Origin: Vibrio sp. UCD-FRSSP16_30 | GTDB lineage: Bacteria > Pseudomonadota > Gammaproteobacteria > Enterobacterales > Vibrionaceae | Direction of reading: 5' to 3' | Assembly (NCBI RefSeq): GCF_001676025.1 | Contig: NZ_LZFW01000007.1 | Span: forward strand, 20,954 to 84,953 | DNA: 64,000 nt | Part shown: positions 39,709 to 50,590 of the stretch, piece by piece | How the letters are laid out: every line of letters begins with the position of its first letter | Position numbering within the stretch: position 1 is the stretch's first letter | Position numbers and translations under genes: made by a program | Notes under the pieces: generated by a model | Database searches by the model: none | Told to the model about the DNA's origin: nothing | The model's input: only the letters and a program-made list of their open reading frames with translations

Positions 39709-41250
39709 TTACAGTGATTTCACTGAGACAAAACCTTTCAGAATCTCGTGTAGACCCGCTTCAATTTCGTCGTTGTAGTCGCCCTTCTCATTGATGGTTG
39801 CCATCAATTCAGGGTTTTGGCTATTTGCATAAGCCAACAACTCTTGTTCGAAATATCCAACTTTTGAAAGTTCAACATCCGCTAGGTAACCTTTCTCAGC
39901 AGAGAAGATAACGATAGCTTGAGCTGCTACTGACATTGGAGCGTACTGTTTCTGTTTCATCAGTTCAGTTACACGTTCACCATGGTCAAGCTGTTTACGA
40001 GTTGCATCATCTAGGTCAGATGAGAACTGAGCAAACGCTGCCAATTCACGGTATTGAGCCAATGCGGTACGGATACCACCAGACAGTTTCTTAATGATCT
40101 TACACTGAGCAGCACCACCAACACGTGATACAGAGATACCTGGATCAACCGCTGGACGTAAACCTGAGTTAAACAGTTGAGTCTGAAGGAAAATCTGACC
40201 ATCTGTAATTGAGATTACGTTAGTAGGTACGAACGCTGATACGTCACCTGCTTGAGTTTCGATGATTGGTAGAGCAGTTAATGAACCTGTTTTACCTTTC
40301 ACTTCACCGTTAGTGAATTTCTCTACGTACTCTTCGTTTACACGAGCGGCACGTTCTAGAAGACGGGAGTGGAGGTAGAATACGTCACCAGGGAATGCTT
40401 CACGACCCGGTGGACGTTTTAGAAGTAGCGAAATTTGACGATAAGCTACTGCTTGTTTTGATAGATCATCATAAATGATCAGTGCATCTTCACCACGGTC
40501 ACGGAAGTATTCACCCATGGTACAACCTGCGTAAGGCGCAAGGTATTGAAGTGCTGCTGATTCAGACGCTGATGCAACAACTACGATAGTGTTTGCTAGA
40601 GCGCCATGCTCTTCAAGTTTGCGTACTACGTTAGCAATTGTTGATGCTTTCTGGCCGATAGCCACGTACACACACTTAATACCAGAGTCTTTTTGGTTGA
40701 TGATTGCATCGATTGCCATCGCTGTTTTACCAGTCTGACGGTCACCGATGATAAGCTCACGCTGACCACGGCCGATTGGCACCATAGTATCAACGGCTTT
40801 ATAACCAGTTTGGATTGGTTGGTCTACAGATTTACGTTCGATTACACCCGGAGCAATAACTTCTACAGGGTTCATTTGATCGAAAGAAATTGCGCCTTTA
40901 CCATCAATTGGCTCACCAAGTGTGTTTACCACACGACCTAGCAGTCCAGTACCAACAGGTACTTCCAAGATACGACCAGTACCTTTAACTTTCATGCCTT
41001 CAGAAAGTTCAGTGTAAGGGCCCATTACAACGGCACCTACAGAGTATTGCTCAAGGTTAAGCGCTAGTGCGAACTTACCACCTGGCAATTCAATCATCTC
41101 ACCTTGCATTACGTCAGCAAGACCATTGATTGTGATGATGCCATCACGAACAGAGACGATAGTACCTTCATTGCGAGCTTCAGTGCTCACATTAAATTTT
41201 GCGATACGCTCTCTGATCAGATCGCTAATTTCATTTGAATTTAATTGCAT
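39709..41250 (-). CDS. atpA: ATP synthase alpha subunit
   Basis: This is the non-catalytic nucleotide-binding subunit, 513 residues. The P-loop GDRQTGKT and the alpha/beta signature [13 protein letters not shown] are present. Ten bases separate it from atpH. Confidence 0.98.
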   Translation of the reverse strand: MQLNSNEISDLIRERIAKFNVSTEARNEGTIVSVRDGIITINGLADVMQGEMIELPGGKFALALNLEQYSVGAVVMGPYTELSEGMKVKGTGRILEVPVGTGLLGRVVNTLGEPIDGKGAISFDQMNPVEVIAPGVIERKSVDQPIQTGYKAVDTMVPIGRGQRELIIGDRQTGKTAMAIDAIINQKDSGIKCVYVAIGQKASTIANVVRKLEEHGALANTIVVVASASESAALQYLAPYAGCTMGEYFRDRGEDALIIYDDLSKQAVAYRQISLLLKRPPGREAFPGDVFYLHSRLLERAARVNEEYVEKFTNGEVKGKTGSLTALPIIETQAGDVSAFVPTNVISITDGQIFLQTQLFNSGLRPAVDPGISVSRVGGAAQCKIIKKLSGGIRTALAQYRELAAFAQFSSDLDDATRKQLDHGERVTELMKQKQYAPMSVAAQAIVIFSAEKGYLADVELSKVGYFEQELLAYANSQNPELMATINEKGDYNDEIEAGLHEILKGFVSVKSL

Positions 41251-41259
41251 ATCTGTTAC

Positions 41260-41811
41260 CTATCTCGCGTGAAGTTGACTAGCTAGTCGGCTAATTGATG
41301 TGTTCACTGAACCATCGATGATTGTTTCGCCAGCTTGGACGACAATCCCACCTACCATTGTGTTATCGAGAACTTGTTCTAGTTCAACTCGACGCTCTAA
41401 TTTTTTCTCAAGTGCGACAGTAAGTGACGCAACCTGCTCTTGTGTAAGCGATTCTGAGCTTGTGACAGTGACAGGAATAACACGTTCATGTTCATCCTTA
41501 AGCTCGGTAAACAGTACGAACAGCTCTCTTACAACTGAAAGACGACCATATTCTGCCAGGACTTTAATTAGATTTACGACGTGATCGTCAACGAGTCCTT
41601 GGCAAACCTCAATAATGATGTCGGCCAGCCCTTCGGCTTGCTGTGCGCCTGCACCTTGCGCTGAAGAAATTATATTTGCGATAGCTTCTTCTTCTGTCAC
41701 AGCGACAAGAACTGACAGCATTTGTTGCCATTCTTGTAGCTTGTTCTCGCTCAAAGCAAAGTCAAACGATGCTTTGGCGTAGGGATGAGCAATACTGGTG
41801 TACTCTGACAT
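41260..41811 (-). CDS. atpH: ATP synthase delta subunit
   Basis: This is the stator-linking delta subunit, 183 residues. The N-terminal helical domain ([13 protein letters not shown]) and the C-terminal signature ([18 protein letters not shown]) are clear. Confidence 0.95.
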   Translation of the reverse strand: MSEYTSIAHPYAKASFDFALSENKLQEWQQMLSVLVAVTEEEAIANIISSAQGAGAQQAEGLADIIIEVCQGLVDDHVVNLIKVLAEYGRLSVVRELFVLFTELKDEHERVIPVTVTSSESLTQEQVASLTVALEKKLERRVELEQVLDNTMVGGIVVQAGETIIDGSVNTSISRLASQLHAR

Positions 41812-41822
41812 ATTGCCTCCGC

Positions 41823-42293
41823 TTAGATTTCGCTTATCAATTGATCAACTAGAGCTCGGTTCGCTGCTGAATCCAGGTTCTTACTAATCAACTTCTGTGC
41901 ACTTTCAATTACAGCGTCTGCCATTTTCGCCTGAAGTTCCTGACGTAATTTTTGACGCTCGCCTTCTAGTTCGGCTCTACCTTGTTCTAAGATGCGTGCT
42001 TTTTCTTGTTCAGCTTCTTGCTGAGCTTGACCAATGATTTCACTACGGCGTTTGTTGCCTTGTTCTACCATTTCAGTCACATTGCGTTTCGCATCTTCGA
42101 TGAGTTGAGCGCCGTTTGCTTTAGCTATTTCTAACTCTTTAGCTGCATTTTCTGAATGGCGTAGGCCTTCAGCAATTTCTTTTTGGCGCTCGTCTAACAT
42201 CGCTGTGAGAGGTGGCCATACATATTTCATACATAGCCAAACAAAAATCACGAATGAGATTGCTTGTCCGAGCATGCTTGCATTTAAGTTCAT
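41823..42293 (-). CDS. atpF: ATP synthase b subunit
   Basis: This is the peripheral stalk, 156 residues. A single N-terminal membrane helix ([22 protein letters not shown]) is followed by a long charged coiled coil. Confidence 0.96.
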   Translation of the reverse strand: MNLNASMLGQAISFVIFVWLCMKYVWPPLTAMLDERQKEIAEGLRHSENAAKELEIAKANGAQLIEDAKRNVTEMVEQGNKRRSEIIGQAQQEAEQEKARILEQGRAELEGERQKLRQELQAKMADAVIESAQKLISKNLDSAANRALVDQLISEI

Positions 42294-42358
42294 ACCTTCC
42301 TCACTAAACTAATCTGAATACTTATAAATCGATCTTTTTTAAGCTTATTGAGATTGAG

Positions 42359-42595
42359 TTAAGCTACTGCGAAGATGATGTATAGACCGATACCAACACC
42401 GATCATCGGTACAGCATCCACAAGACCCATCATGATGAAGAATTGAGTACGAAGCATTGGAGTTAGATCAGGTTGACGTGCAACACCTTCAAGGTATTTA
42501 CCAGCCAAGTTACCGATACCAGATGCCGCACCTGCCGCACCAAGACCAATCAATAGTGCACCTGCTACATATAAAACTGCGCTTACGATATCCAT
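42359..42595 (-). CDS. atpE: ATP synthase c subunit
   Basis: This is the rotor-ring subunit, a two-helix hairpin of 78 residues with polar loop ARQPD. The ion-binding acid is Asp in [10 protein letters not shown]. The surroundings match proton-type E. coli subunit c and lack the Gln/Ser/Thr set of sodium-binding rings, so it is probably proton-driven. Confidence 0.97.
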   Translation of the reverse strand: MDIVSAVLYVAGALLIGLGAAGAASGIGNLAGKYLEGVARQPDLTPMLRTQFFIMMGLVDAVPMIGVGIGLYIIFAVA

Positions 42596-42641
42596 TTGTA
42601 TCTCCGATATATAAATTTGTTAATTAAATCTGTGTGAATTA

Positions 42642-43812
<1,171 letters not shown>

Positions 43813-44390
43813 AATAAACCTCGTATTTGGCAGTTCAACTTAATATAAAGAACAGTCGAAAGTTAACTCGTTCCTAGAAACTGACTCTTGGCTACTCTTT
43901 ATATATCCCCACGAAGATAGTCATATAAAACTTATTGGCTATTGCTTCGATATGATTAAGTTACGCTTAAAATACCGTGATCAAAACACCAAATATCGAC
44001 ATCAATTATTCCATTTATGATAATCGTGTCACTTTATTATGAAACATATGGTATCTGAGCCTAGATGCGGTCATAAATAACCCAAGCTTATGAGCATTGA
44101 CTCTTATTAAAGTTGACAAAACTGAAATAACAACTAGGTGTACTTAAATGAAATGTAATAATTCAAATCTGGAGTTAAGTGGGTATTTTACTGTTGAAAT
44201 GCGATGATTTTTTATTTTACATGCATATAAATCCACATTAGATAGCAACCCAATTGCATATATAAGCCATTGATTAATAAAATTAAATATTCCTAGAGGG
44301 TGATCTCGTTCAAATACTACCCACTGTTTCAATGTTATTATCCGCACGCAATACATCTATACATTTTATGCCCTACTAATAGGTACCCTC
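43813..44390. promoter_or_regulatory. Divergent region between atp operon and argR paralogue
   Basis: This long AT-rich gap must hold the atp promoter and that of the ArgR gene. I looked for ARG boxes and found no convincing one. A 70-codon minus-strand frame here has no ribosome site or family likeness. Confidence 0.4.
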
Positions 44391-44873
44391 ATGGACGCAA
44401 TCACGTTAAATCGTATTCATAACAAAGAAAAAACATTAGAAAGCGTCTGTAAGCAATTACTGCAAACTAAGAGCTTTTATAATCAAAGTGAATTAAGAAG
44501 AAGCCTTATCGAACACGGCTTTTCAGGTATTAGCCAATCGACAGTATCACGTCTACTCTGCCAGCTAGGTGTCATAAAAGTAGCTAATTCGGTTGGTAAA
44601 AAAGTGTACTACTTAACGCCGGAGAGCAGTCCAATACGTTTTAATTCGTCCATTGCCTCTCAAATTGACACCGTAGAACATAATAAAGCGGTCATTATGG
44701 TAAAAACGAAACCCGGTAGCGCACAATTAATCGCAAGACTGATCGACTTTGATGCCGATCCAAGCATACTCGGCTCAATTGCTGGAGATGATACCGTGTT
44801 AGTGATCCCTAAAGATGTGGAACAAATAGAACGCAGTAAAGCAACGGTATTGAGTATTCTCGACTTTCACTAA
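44391..44873 (+). CDS. ArgR-family transcriptional regulator
   Basis: This 160-residue protein has the ArgR winged-helix N-terminus (FYNQSELRRSLIEHGF.GISQSTVSRLL) and the C-terminal arginine-binding, hexamer-forming domain with GSIAGDDTVLVI. It diverges from typical ArgR in its N-terminal extension (MDAITLNRIHNKEK). The usual argR lies beside mdh in vibrios, so this may be a second regulator. Its targets cannot be read from the window. Confidence 0.88.
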   Translation: MDAITLNRIHNKEKTLESVCKQLLQTKSFYNQSELRRSLIEHGFSGISQSTVSRLLCQLGVIKVANSVGKKVYYLTPESSPIRFNSSIASQIDTVEHNKAVIMVKTKPGSAQLIARLIDFDADPSILGSIAGDDTVLVIPKDVEQIERSKATVLSILDFH

Positions 44874-44995
44874 ATGTGGGTTGTTCGGTGCTTCTCTAAT
44901 AGCAACCGAACTTATCCGCTAAACAAAATCTGTTACAGCCTCTGCCGATCTTTCAGTAATAGACCTTATCTACACTTTAAATTCACCCACTATGA

Positions 44996-45019
44996 TTGTT
45001 GTCTATATATAGACAACAA
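44996..45019. promoter_or_regulatory. Perfect 24-bp palindrome downstream of the ArgR gene
   Basis: The half-site TTGTTGTCTATA is followed directly by its exact reverse complement. A second perfect palindrome follows two bases later. It could be an operator for the next gene or a hairpin at the end of the ArgR message. Confidence 0.5.
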
Positions 45020-45021
45020 AA

Positions 45022-45037
45022 GTTATTCTAGAATAAC
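45022..45037. promoter_or_regulatory. Perfect 16-bp palindrome
   Basis: GTTATTCTAGAATAAC is fully self-complementary and lies between the longer palindrome and repeat copy C. Its half-sites are in the opposite order to an ARG box, so I do not assign a regulator. Confidence 0.45.
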
Positions 45038-45061
45038 AGAGGGTTCGACTTTCATCGGTAG

Positions 45062-45257
45062 CTAAAGGCTGGGTGAGATCACGAACGTTATTTGAACAAA
45101 ATCATGAGCATTATAGGAACCAGTCTTTGTTACATGGATTTGTGGCATGGATGCCACAATGAAGCCATCAAGGATGATTTCACGGCGTCTTGTGGAGATG
45201 ATGTACATGATTGGTCGATAAGTGTTCACTCATGCGTTCGCCCTATAACTAAAGGCT
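45062..45257 (+). mobile_element. MITE-like repeat, copy C, with 9-bp target duplication
   Basis: The element proper covers 45071-45248, running from GGGTGAGATCACGAACG to TTCGCCCTATAA. CTAAAGGCT flanks it at 45062-45070 and 45249-45257. A perfect inner hairpin GTGGCAT / ATGCCAC is present. It ends ten bases before the next gene and follows the ArgR gene in the same orientation. Confidence 0.87.
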
Positions 45258-45266
45258 GTTCACTGT

Positions 45267-46385
45267 ATGACGAAAAAAAGATGCTATTGGGTAGGGACAC
45301 TTGTCTTCATTATCATTGCCAGTGGCAGTATGTATTGGCATCTACGTTGCACACCCTCACAATCTTATCAACTCGCCTCTAACACCATCAAACGCACTTA
45401 TGAGCAAGATTTGCTTACCCTTACCCCATACAAACAAGAACACTTTGCACTGCGAATGTTTAGGCAGACACAAGACCCTAAGTATTTAGACATTATTTCC
45501 AAAAACATTCTTGATGCATCCGTTAAGCTTAATTATCTATCTCGCCACTTAGATTCAGCAACACAAATCAAGCAGTATGCTAATACCAGATTAGATGAAT
45601 ACCGCCAACACCAAAGTGAGCTCAGTCATAGACGATTACAAGTCACAGCAGATAAGCCAGAGTACTTCTTTATTGCACTGGATCTGCTTCGTTATATGGC
45701 AAGAATTGATAGCTACGGCTTACAGCACACAAGCGATCAACAATTTCGTCAAAAGCTCAAACAGTATCCGTTTCACACCTTATTTACCGATCAATCCATG
45801 ACAAAAGCGTGGGCGGCACAATTGGCCAATCAAGCGTATTGGTTAAAGCAGTTACATTTGGGGGATTATGTAGAGCTGTATACACATACGCTGCAAAGTA
45901 CCTACCCTGATGAGCAAGACCACACCTTATCGCCGCAGCAATATATGAATAAGATTTACGGCATGACCCATCTTGTGATTGCCGATTCTGGCTATTATCA
46001 ACATCAGATAAATGAACAAGATCATCAATGGGTGTTCGATTATTTCAGGAAAAATATTAATACAATTATCAATCACAGCAAACAAGACATCATTGCAGAG
46101 GTGGGGGTTAGTTTTCTTCTGGCTGGATTAGACAATGATCCTGTTGTTGCAATAACACAACAAGCTATCTACGCCTCTATAGATGACAATGAAGGCATCA
46201 TACCTTCGCCAAAAGGAAGCCTAAATCATAATTTGGGAGAACACCGTAATGTGTTGGCGATTTTATTGCTAGATTGGCATACTCCCACCATGGGTCCCAA
46301 CACATCAAATCTGCCACATCTATTTAAAACGCTTCCCTTCGGATTACGTACTGCCTTTCCCATCAGCAACTCGCACTCTAAGTAA
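45267..46385 (+). CDS. Probable DUF3541 protein
   Basis: This 372-residue protein has an N-terminal membrane anchor or signal (GTLVFIIIASGSMYW) and a largely helical remainder. The layout resembles DUF3541 proteins known from vibrios, whose function is unknown. Its upstream region is occupied by repeat copy C, so its promoter must lie in or beyond that insertion. Confidence 0.6.
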   Translation: MTKKRCYWVGTLVFIIIASGSMYWHLRCTPSQSYQLASNTIKRTYEQDLLTLTPYKQEHFALRMFRQTQDPKYLDIISKNILDASVKLNYLSRHLDSATQIKQYANTRLDEYRQHQSELSHRRLQVTADKPEYFFIALDLLRYMARIDSYGLQHTSDQQFRQKLKQYPFHTLFTDQSMTKAWAAQLANQAYWLKQLHLGDYVELYTHTLQSTYPDEQDHTLSPQQYMNKIYGMTHLVIADSGYYQHQINEQDHQWVFDYFRKNINTIINHSKQDIIAEVGVSFLLAGLDNDPVVAITQQAIYASIDDNEGIIPSPKGSLNHNLGEHRNVLAILLLDWHTPTMGPNTSNLPHLFKTLPFGLRTAFPISNSHSK

Positions 46386-46427
46386 GTACAGTACTTTCTG
46401 GTAAATGACGAACCTAATGAAGCCCTA

Positions 46428-46455
46428 ACAAATAACAAATAACAAATAACAAATA
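46428..46455. repeat. Four tandem copies of a 7-bp repeat
   Basis: ACAAATA is repeated four times without change in the gap between convergent genes. Confidence 0.85.
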
Positions 46456-46457
46456 AG

Positions 46458-46637
46458 CTATTCGATATGTATCCCAACAGGGATGCCACCTATCAACTCA
46501 TCAACGTAGCCAAAGGCAACAATTGATTGATTGAGACCATGAAGAAAATACTCTGCTAGCAATAACACTGTCAGAGCAATAAATAGAAGACTCATTCCCT
46601 GTTTTAATCCGTTGATAAAACCTCGTTCACAACGCAT
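46458..46637 (-). CDS. Small membrane protein (59 residues)
   Basis: The frame starts MRCERGF with GAGG five bases upstream. It has a single strong hydrophobic helix (SLLFIALTVLLLAEYFL) followed by a polar end with two Gly-rich turns. I do not recognise it. It has the look of a real small inner-membrane protein. Confidence 0.5.
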   Translation of the reverse strand: MRCERGFINGLKQGMSLLFIALTVLLLAEYFLHGLNQSIVAFGYVDELIGGIPVGIHIE

Positions 46638-46894
46638 AAGCACCTCAATCCTTTGAATTTGCTAATGTATATCATTAGGTTATGCATCAATGCAGGATAA
46701 ATATAGACCTTAATGTGAAATGTGTGACATATGTTAATTCGCTTCGCGAAATTTGAATATTGATCACTTTTTGACTTAAGATTCAATCAATAAACAGAGC
46801 GATTTTTGCCCTTTAGCCTCCGCAAAACAAGTCAGACTAATACAGTAATAGCCTGACCTTTTATCTGTAAAACCAATCGCACCGCGATATAAAC

Positions 46895-48106
46895 TCAGTT
46901 ATAAACTCTTGCCACTCGTCCACTCGCATTCAAGGTGTAAAATTTAACGTAAGCGGGGATAAAGACGGATTCACCCTTCTTCAAATAAATCGATTCACCT
47001 GCAATACAAGAAATGCTCACGTCACCATCAATTGCAAATAGAATCTCAGCGCTATTAATTTGGATATGCTCATTTTCGCCACTTTGAAAGCAATCAAATT
47101 TAAAATCTGATACCGGTGTTGCGTAGCAGTATCGATTACCTTTAATAGAAGGAGCTAGTATTAAGGTATTTCTGGGTTTTGCTTTAAAAGACGTACAACG
47201 TACCAGTTCATCAATATCGATATGTTTAGGGGTTAAGCCCGCACGCAACACATTATCAGAATTAGCCATCACCTCTAAAGCTGTCCCCTTTAAATACGCA
47301 TGCGGCGTTCTTGCATCCAGATACATCACCTCTCCCGGTTTCAATGTCAGAACATTTAACATCATTGGAGCGAATAAACCGATGTCCTCTGGATAACTTT
47401 TACCAAGCTCAAGGATAAGCGCTGGAACATTATTTTGAATATTAGGTTGTTGATGTTGTCTGCAATATTTCAACAATGCATCAATTGCCGTTGTCTTCTT
47501 TTGCCCCTCTAATGACAAAATCCCAGTAAAAAAAGCTTTCAAGCCTTTAGAGTGTCGATTTGCTTCAAAAGTAACCAACAACCTTTCGACATCCGGTATT
47601 TCAACTTGATCGACTAAGTTTGAAAATAACGAAACCACTTCATTAAACCCTCGAAAACCATTCATCGCCTGATAAGGCGTAAGGGCGTAGACCAATTCGG
47701 GTTTATGATTGGGATCTCGATAGTTTCGACAGCTGCTTTTTAAATCAATGCCCTTGGCGTTTTCCATGGCAAAGCCCGCTTCCGCTTCAGACTTGCTTGG
47801 ATGAACTTGAATCGATAACGCTTTACCTGCGGCCAACACTTTAAATAAAAAAGGTAGCTCACCAAATCGAGCCGCTGTTTTCCCAGAAAGAACGCCTCTT
47901 TTATTTTCTGAAATAAACTCAGAAAGTAGAACTTCCTTAGTATCGACACAAATCTTAGAACAGCCATTAGGGTGAGCACCCATCCAAATTTCTGCCTGCG
48001 GAAGATGATCAGGATCTTCATAGCCAAAAAGTGTTGCTATGGACGTTTTACTACCCCAAGGGTAATTTTGAATAACATTGTTTAATTTAAATAGACTTTT
48101 ATGCAT
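46895..48106 (-). CDS. manA: Mannose-6-phosphate isomerase, class I
   Basis: This zinc enzyme interconverts mannose-6-phosphate and fructose-6-phosphate. The start VIQNYPWGSKTSIATLFG and the zinc-site motifs QVHPSK, HKPELVYAL and RTPHAYLKG are diagnostic. About 403 residues. It follows the PTS genes after a 260-base gap that contains a hairpin, so it may have a promoter of its own. Confidence 0.95.
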   Translation of the reverse strand: MHKSLFKLNNVIQNYPWGSKTSIATLFGYEDPDHLPQAEIWMGAHPNGCSKICVDTKEVLLSEFISENKRGVLSGKTAARFGELPFLFKVLAAGKALSIQVHPSKSEAEAGFAMENAKGIDLKSSCRNYRDPNHKPELVYALTPYQAMNGFRGFNEVVSLFSNLVDQVEIPDVERLLVTFEANRHSKGLKAFFTGILSLEGQKKTTAIDALLKYCRQHQQPNIQNNVPALILELGKSYPEDIGLFAPMMLNVLTLKPGEVMYLDARTPHAYLKGTALEVMANSDNVLRAGLTPKHIDIDELVRCTSFKAKPRNTLILAPSIKGNRYCYATPVSDFKFDCFQSGENEHIQINSAEILFAIDGDVSISCIAGESIYLKKGESVFIPAYVKFYTLNASGRVARVYN

Positions 48107-48328
48107 GACGTGATCTCAGATATCAGATCGAATGCAACTGGCTAGAACTTCTAAAATAGTTTTATTTCTGGCTAGCAAATAGGGCACTGGACTAATTAAA
48201 ACTCATAAATTCCAGGCGAAAAAATCCGCTCGACCAAATGCTTGGTAGATTAAAAATACGAATAAAGAGTAATTAATGGAAAGCTTGCTGCGCTATTAAG
48301 TTGAATTCAATATAAGGAAACATGAAAT

Positions 48329-48360
48329 AACCCCCGAATTATTTCACTAATTCGAGGGTT
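48329..48360 (-). terminator. Hairpin between PTS gene and manA
   Basis: The 13-bp stem AACCCCCGAATTA / TAATTCGAGGGTT, with one mismatch and a six-base loop, follows the EIICB stop. T content after it is modest, so it may be an attenuator or mRNA-stabilising hairpin. Confidence 0.75.
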
Positions 48361-48367
48361 GATTTAT

Positions 48368-49729
48368 TTAAGCAAATAAAGCTGATGCATTTTTCATTGC
48401 ATCTTTGGTTGAACATTCAACTGTCTCTAAACCAGTGAAACGATCTACCTCTTTAATTTGAATATCATGTGCCAAAATCACTTTCTTAGCGTGTCTGATA
48501 TCCTCAGCCGTAATACGGTTTTGAATACCATCTTGACCTTGTGTTTCCACTTTTATAATAATGCCTGCAGCTTTAGCCGCTTTTTCCAAAGCCGCTGCTG
48601 CCATAAAGGTGTGGGCAACACCTGAAGGACAACAAGATACCGCGACAATATCAGGCAAACCTGAAGTATTTCCTGATGTATTAGTGACTAGATTCTCGGT
48701 AGCAGGTTCCAAAGCTGTATCATCTTCTTCAGTTACAACGGGTTTCCAAAGTCCAACAATCAAGGCTGTAGTCAGTGAACCCGCAACAATACCGATAATG
48801 TAAGATATACGACCTTCAACGACAGGTAGTACGATTAAGCCACCCCAAGGGGCATGACATAACACATTCGCCATAAAGCCAATGACATTACCAACTACAC
48901 CACCCGCAACAATCGCTGGTAATACACGCAGTGGATCGTTTGCAGCAAACGGAATTGCACCTTCTGAGATACCAATTGAACCCATAATAACAGCCGCTTT
49001 ACCGGCTTCTTTTTCAGCAGTATTGAATTTTTTAGGGAATAAGAAAGTGGCTAATGCCATACCTAGTGGTGGAGTACAAATTGCAATCGCAACGCCACCC
49101 ATTAACCACGGTTGTGTGTCGACTTGAGTTTGTGCAAATAGAGTTGCCACCTTGTTTACCGGGCCACCCATATCAAACGCAGTCATACCACCAAGCAATG
49201 CTCCAAGAGCGATTTTACCTGTTCCTGCCATACTTGCTAAGCCTGAGTTCATTGCCCCCATAGCCAGTTTAATTGGCTCGCCAATCCCCCACAGTACAAT
49301 ACCAGAAGTCAGTAATGTGCCGCCTAGTGGGTACAAAAAGAAGCCACCTAATGCTTTCATATTTGCCGGTATCGGGATTTTTTTCAGTTGTTTAACGACA
49401 TAACCGGCAATAAAACCTGTGACAATACATCCTAAGAAACCACCGCCAATATCAGACATGAGTCCAGAGGCAATCATCGCAGGTGCAAGAGCGGGTTTAT
49501 CTGCAATTGAATAAGCAATATAGCCCCCTAAAATGATAGGGAACAGAACCAAACCTTTAATACCAATTGTTGATATATCGGCCAAAATACCACTGTCAGG
49601 CACCGCTCCTCGACCAGATAGCATGACAGCAATGGATAACAAAACTCCCCCAGCCACAATGAATGGAAGCATGTGGGAAGTACCAAATAATAGGTGTCCT
49701 TTAAGACGAGATAGAGTTGGTGTAGTCAC
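48368..49729 (-). CDS. PTS fructose/mannose-family EIICB permease
   Basis: This 453-residue protein imports and phosphorylates a hexose. The N-terminal EIIC domain has eight or more membrane segments and the fructose-family stretch GISEGAIPFAANDP. The C-terminal EIIB domain starts near residue 360 and has the phosphocysteine in CCPSGVAHTFMAAAALEKAA (Cys367). Linkage to manA and an alpha-mannosidase suggests mannose as substrate. It lies four bases after the EIIA gene. Confidence 0.92.
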   Translation of the reverse strand: MTTPTLSRLKGHLLFGTSHMLPFIVAGGVLLSIAVMLSGRGAVPDSGILADISTIGIKGLVLFPIILGGYIAYSIADKPALAPAMIASGLMSDIGGGFLGCIVTGFIAGYVVKQLKKIPIPANMKALGGFFLYPLGGTLLTSGIVLWGIGEPIKLAMGAMNSGLASMAGTGKIALGALLGGMTAFDMGGPVNKVATLFAQTQVDTQPWLMGGVAIAICTPPLGMALATFLFPKKFNTAEKEAGKAAVIMGSIGISEGAIPFAANDPLRVLPAIVAGGVVGNVIGFMANVLCHAPWGGLIVLPVVEGRISYIIGIVAGSLTTALIVGLWKPVVTEEDDTALEPATENLVTNTSGNTSGLPDIVAVSCCPSGVAHTFMAAAALEKAAKAAGIIIKVETQGQDGIQNRITAEDIRHAKKVILAHDIQIKEVDRFTGLETVECSTKDAMKNASALFA

Positions 49730-49733
49730 GATA

Positions 49734-50174
49734 TTAATCCTCTAGAATTATATTAAGAGTGTCTTGTGGTGAAGTTGCACTGCACAACTTAGCGACAAAA
49801 TCAGAGTCAAATTTGACGAATAGAGCTTTTAGAATTTGGATGTGATAATCACTGTCTGCCGGAGATGCAATCATGAAGAAAACTTGAGGTTTAGGTTCGT
49901 CATCATCCTGCCCATACTCAATGCCAGCGGGAGCAATACCAACAGAGATAGCAGGTGAAATAACCGTATCACTTTTACAATGTGGGTAAGCAATACCTTC
50001 AGTTGCTGTTGTACATTGCGCTTCGCGAGCGTGTATTCCTTTAAGAAATACATCCAGATCTTTAATCTTAGATTCTTTAAGCAACGGTAAGGCAAGCTCT
50101 TTAAATAAATCTTCCTTATTATTTGAAACTATATTTAGGTTAATAAGATTTATATTTATTAATTTTTTAATCAT
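49734..50174 (-). CDS. PTS EIIA component, fructose/mannitol family
   Basis: This 146-residue protein carries phosphate from HPr to the EIIB domain. The active histidine is His65 in EGIAYPHCKSD, in the EIIA-2 fold. The separate EIIA and EIICB genes form one operon. Confidence 0.92.
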   Translation of the reverse strand: MIKKLININLINLNIVSNNKEDLFKELALPLLKESKIKDLDVFLKGIHAREAQCTTATEGIAYPHCKSDTVISPAISVGIAPAGIEYGQDDDEPKPQVFFMIASPADSDYHIQILKALFVKFDSDFVAKLCSATSPQDTLNIILED

Positions 50175-50242
50175 AGGGTAAAGCCTTGTTTTAGTCTACT
50201 TATGAATTGCTTTATAAACTATGGTTAAAACGAATATTATAA

Positions 50243-50258
50243 TGTCGCACAAGTCACA
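50243..50258. promoter_or_regulatory. CRP-like site, PTS-proximal
   Basis: TGTCGCACAAGTCACA fits TGTGA-N6-TCACA with one mismatch (C for G at position 4). It is 69 bp upstream of the EIIA start. Confidence 0.5.
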
Positions 50259-50321
50259 TTAATTAATTTGTAGCATCATTCAAAAATGAAATGTTAATTT
50301 ACGTCACAGTGAACATCTCCG

Positions 50322-50337
50322 TGAGATATAAATCACA
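50322..50337. promoter_or_regulatory. CRP-like site, central
   Basis: TGAGATATAAATCACA fits TGTGA-N6-TCACA with a weaker left half. It lies midway between the divergent genes. Confidence 0.55.
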
Positions 50338-50590
50338 GAAAGACAATCACATTACAAATACTTTAAATGCCAATTTAAATCAGACGCAAATAACATTGAA
50401 TAAAACTGAATAATATTCCAATGACTATTTGTATTATTAAATTAGTTTATATTAATTATATTTATCTACCTGACTAAATTTGCCGGTTGATTAATAGCTC
50501 CATGCTATTTAGAAAGGGTTCTTATTTGTAATACCTTAATATTTATCAAGCATAAATACACAAACTCTATAATGAGAAAAGGAAGTTACT

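Larger units (their letters stand above)
50175..50590. promoter_or_regulatory. Divergent control region of the mannose module
   Basis: This AT-rich region separates the PTS operon and the alpha-mannosidase gene. It holds two CRP-like sites, listed separately, and probably both promoters. Confidence 0.55.

Noticed and set aside
44144..44356. 70-codon minus-strand frame before the ArgR gene
   Set aside because: No ribosome site, unusual composition and no family likeness.
45125..45245. An open frame through repeat copy C (MDLWHGCHNEAIKDD...) as a conserved small protein
   Set aside because: The same frame has a stop codon in copy A, and the sequence is conserved at DNA level on both sides of the frame, so it is a mobile repeat rather than a gene.
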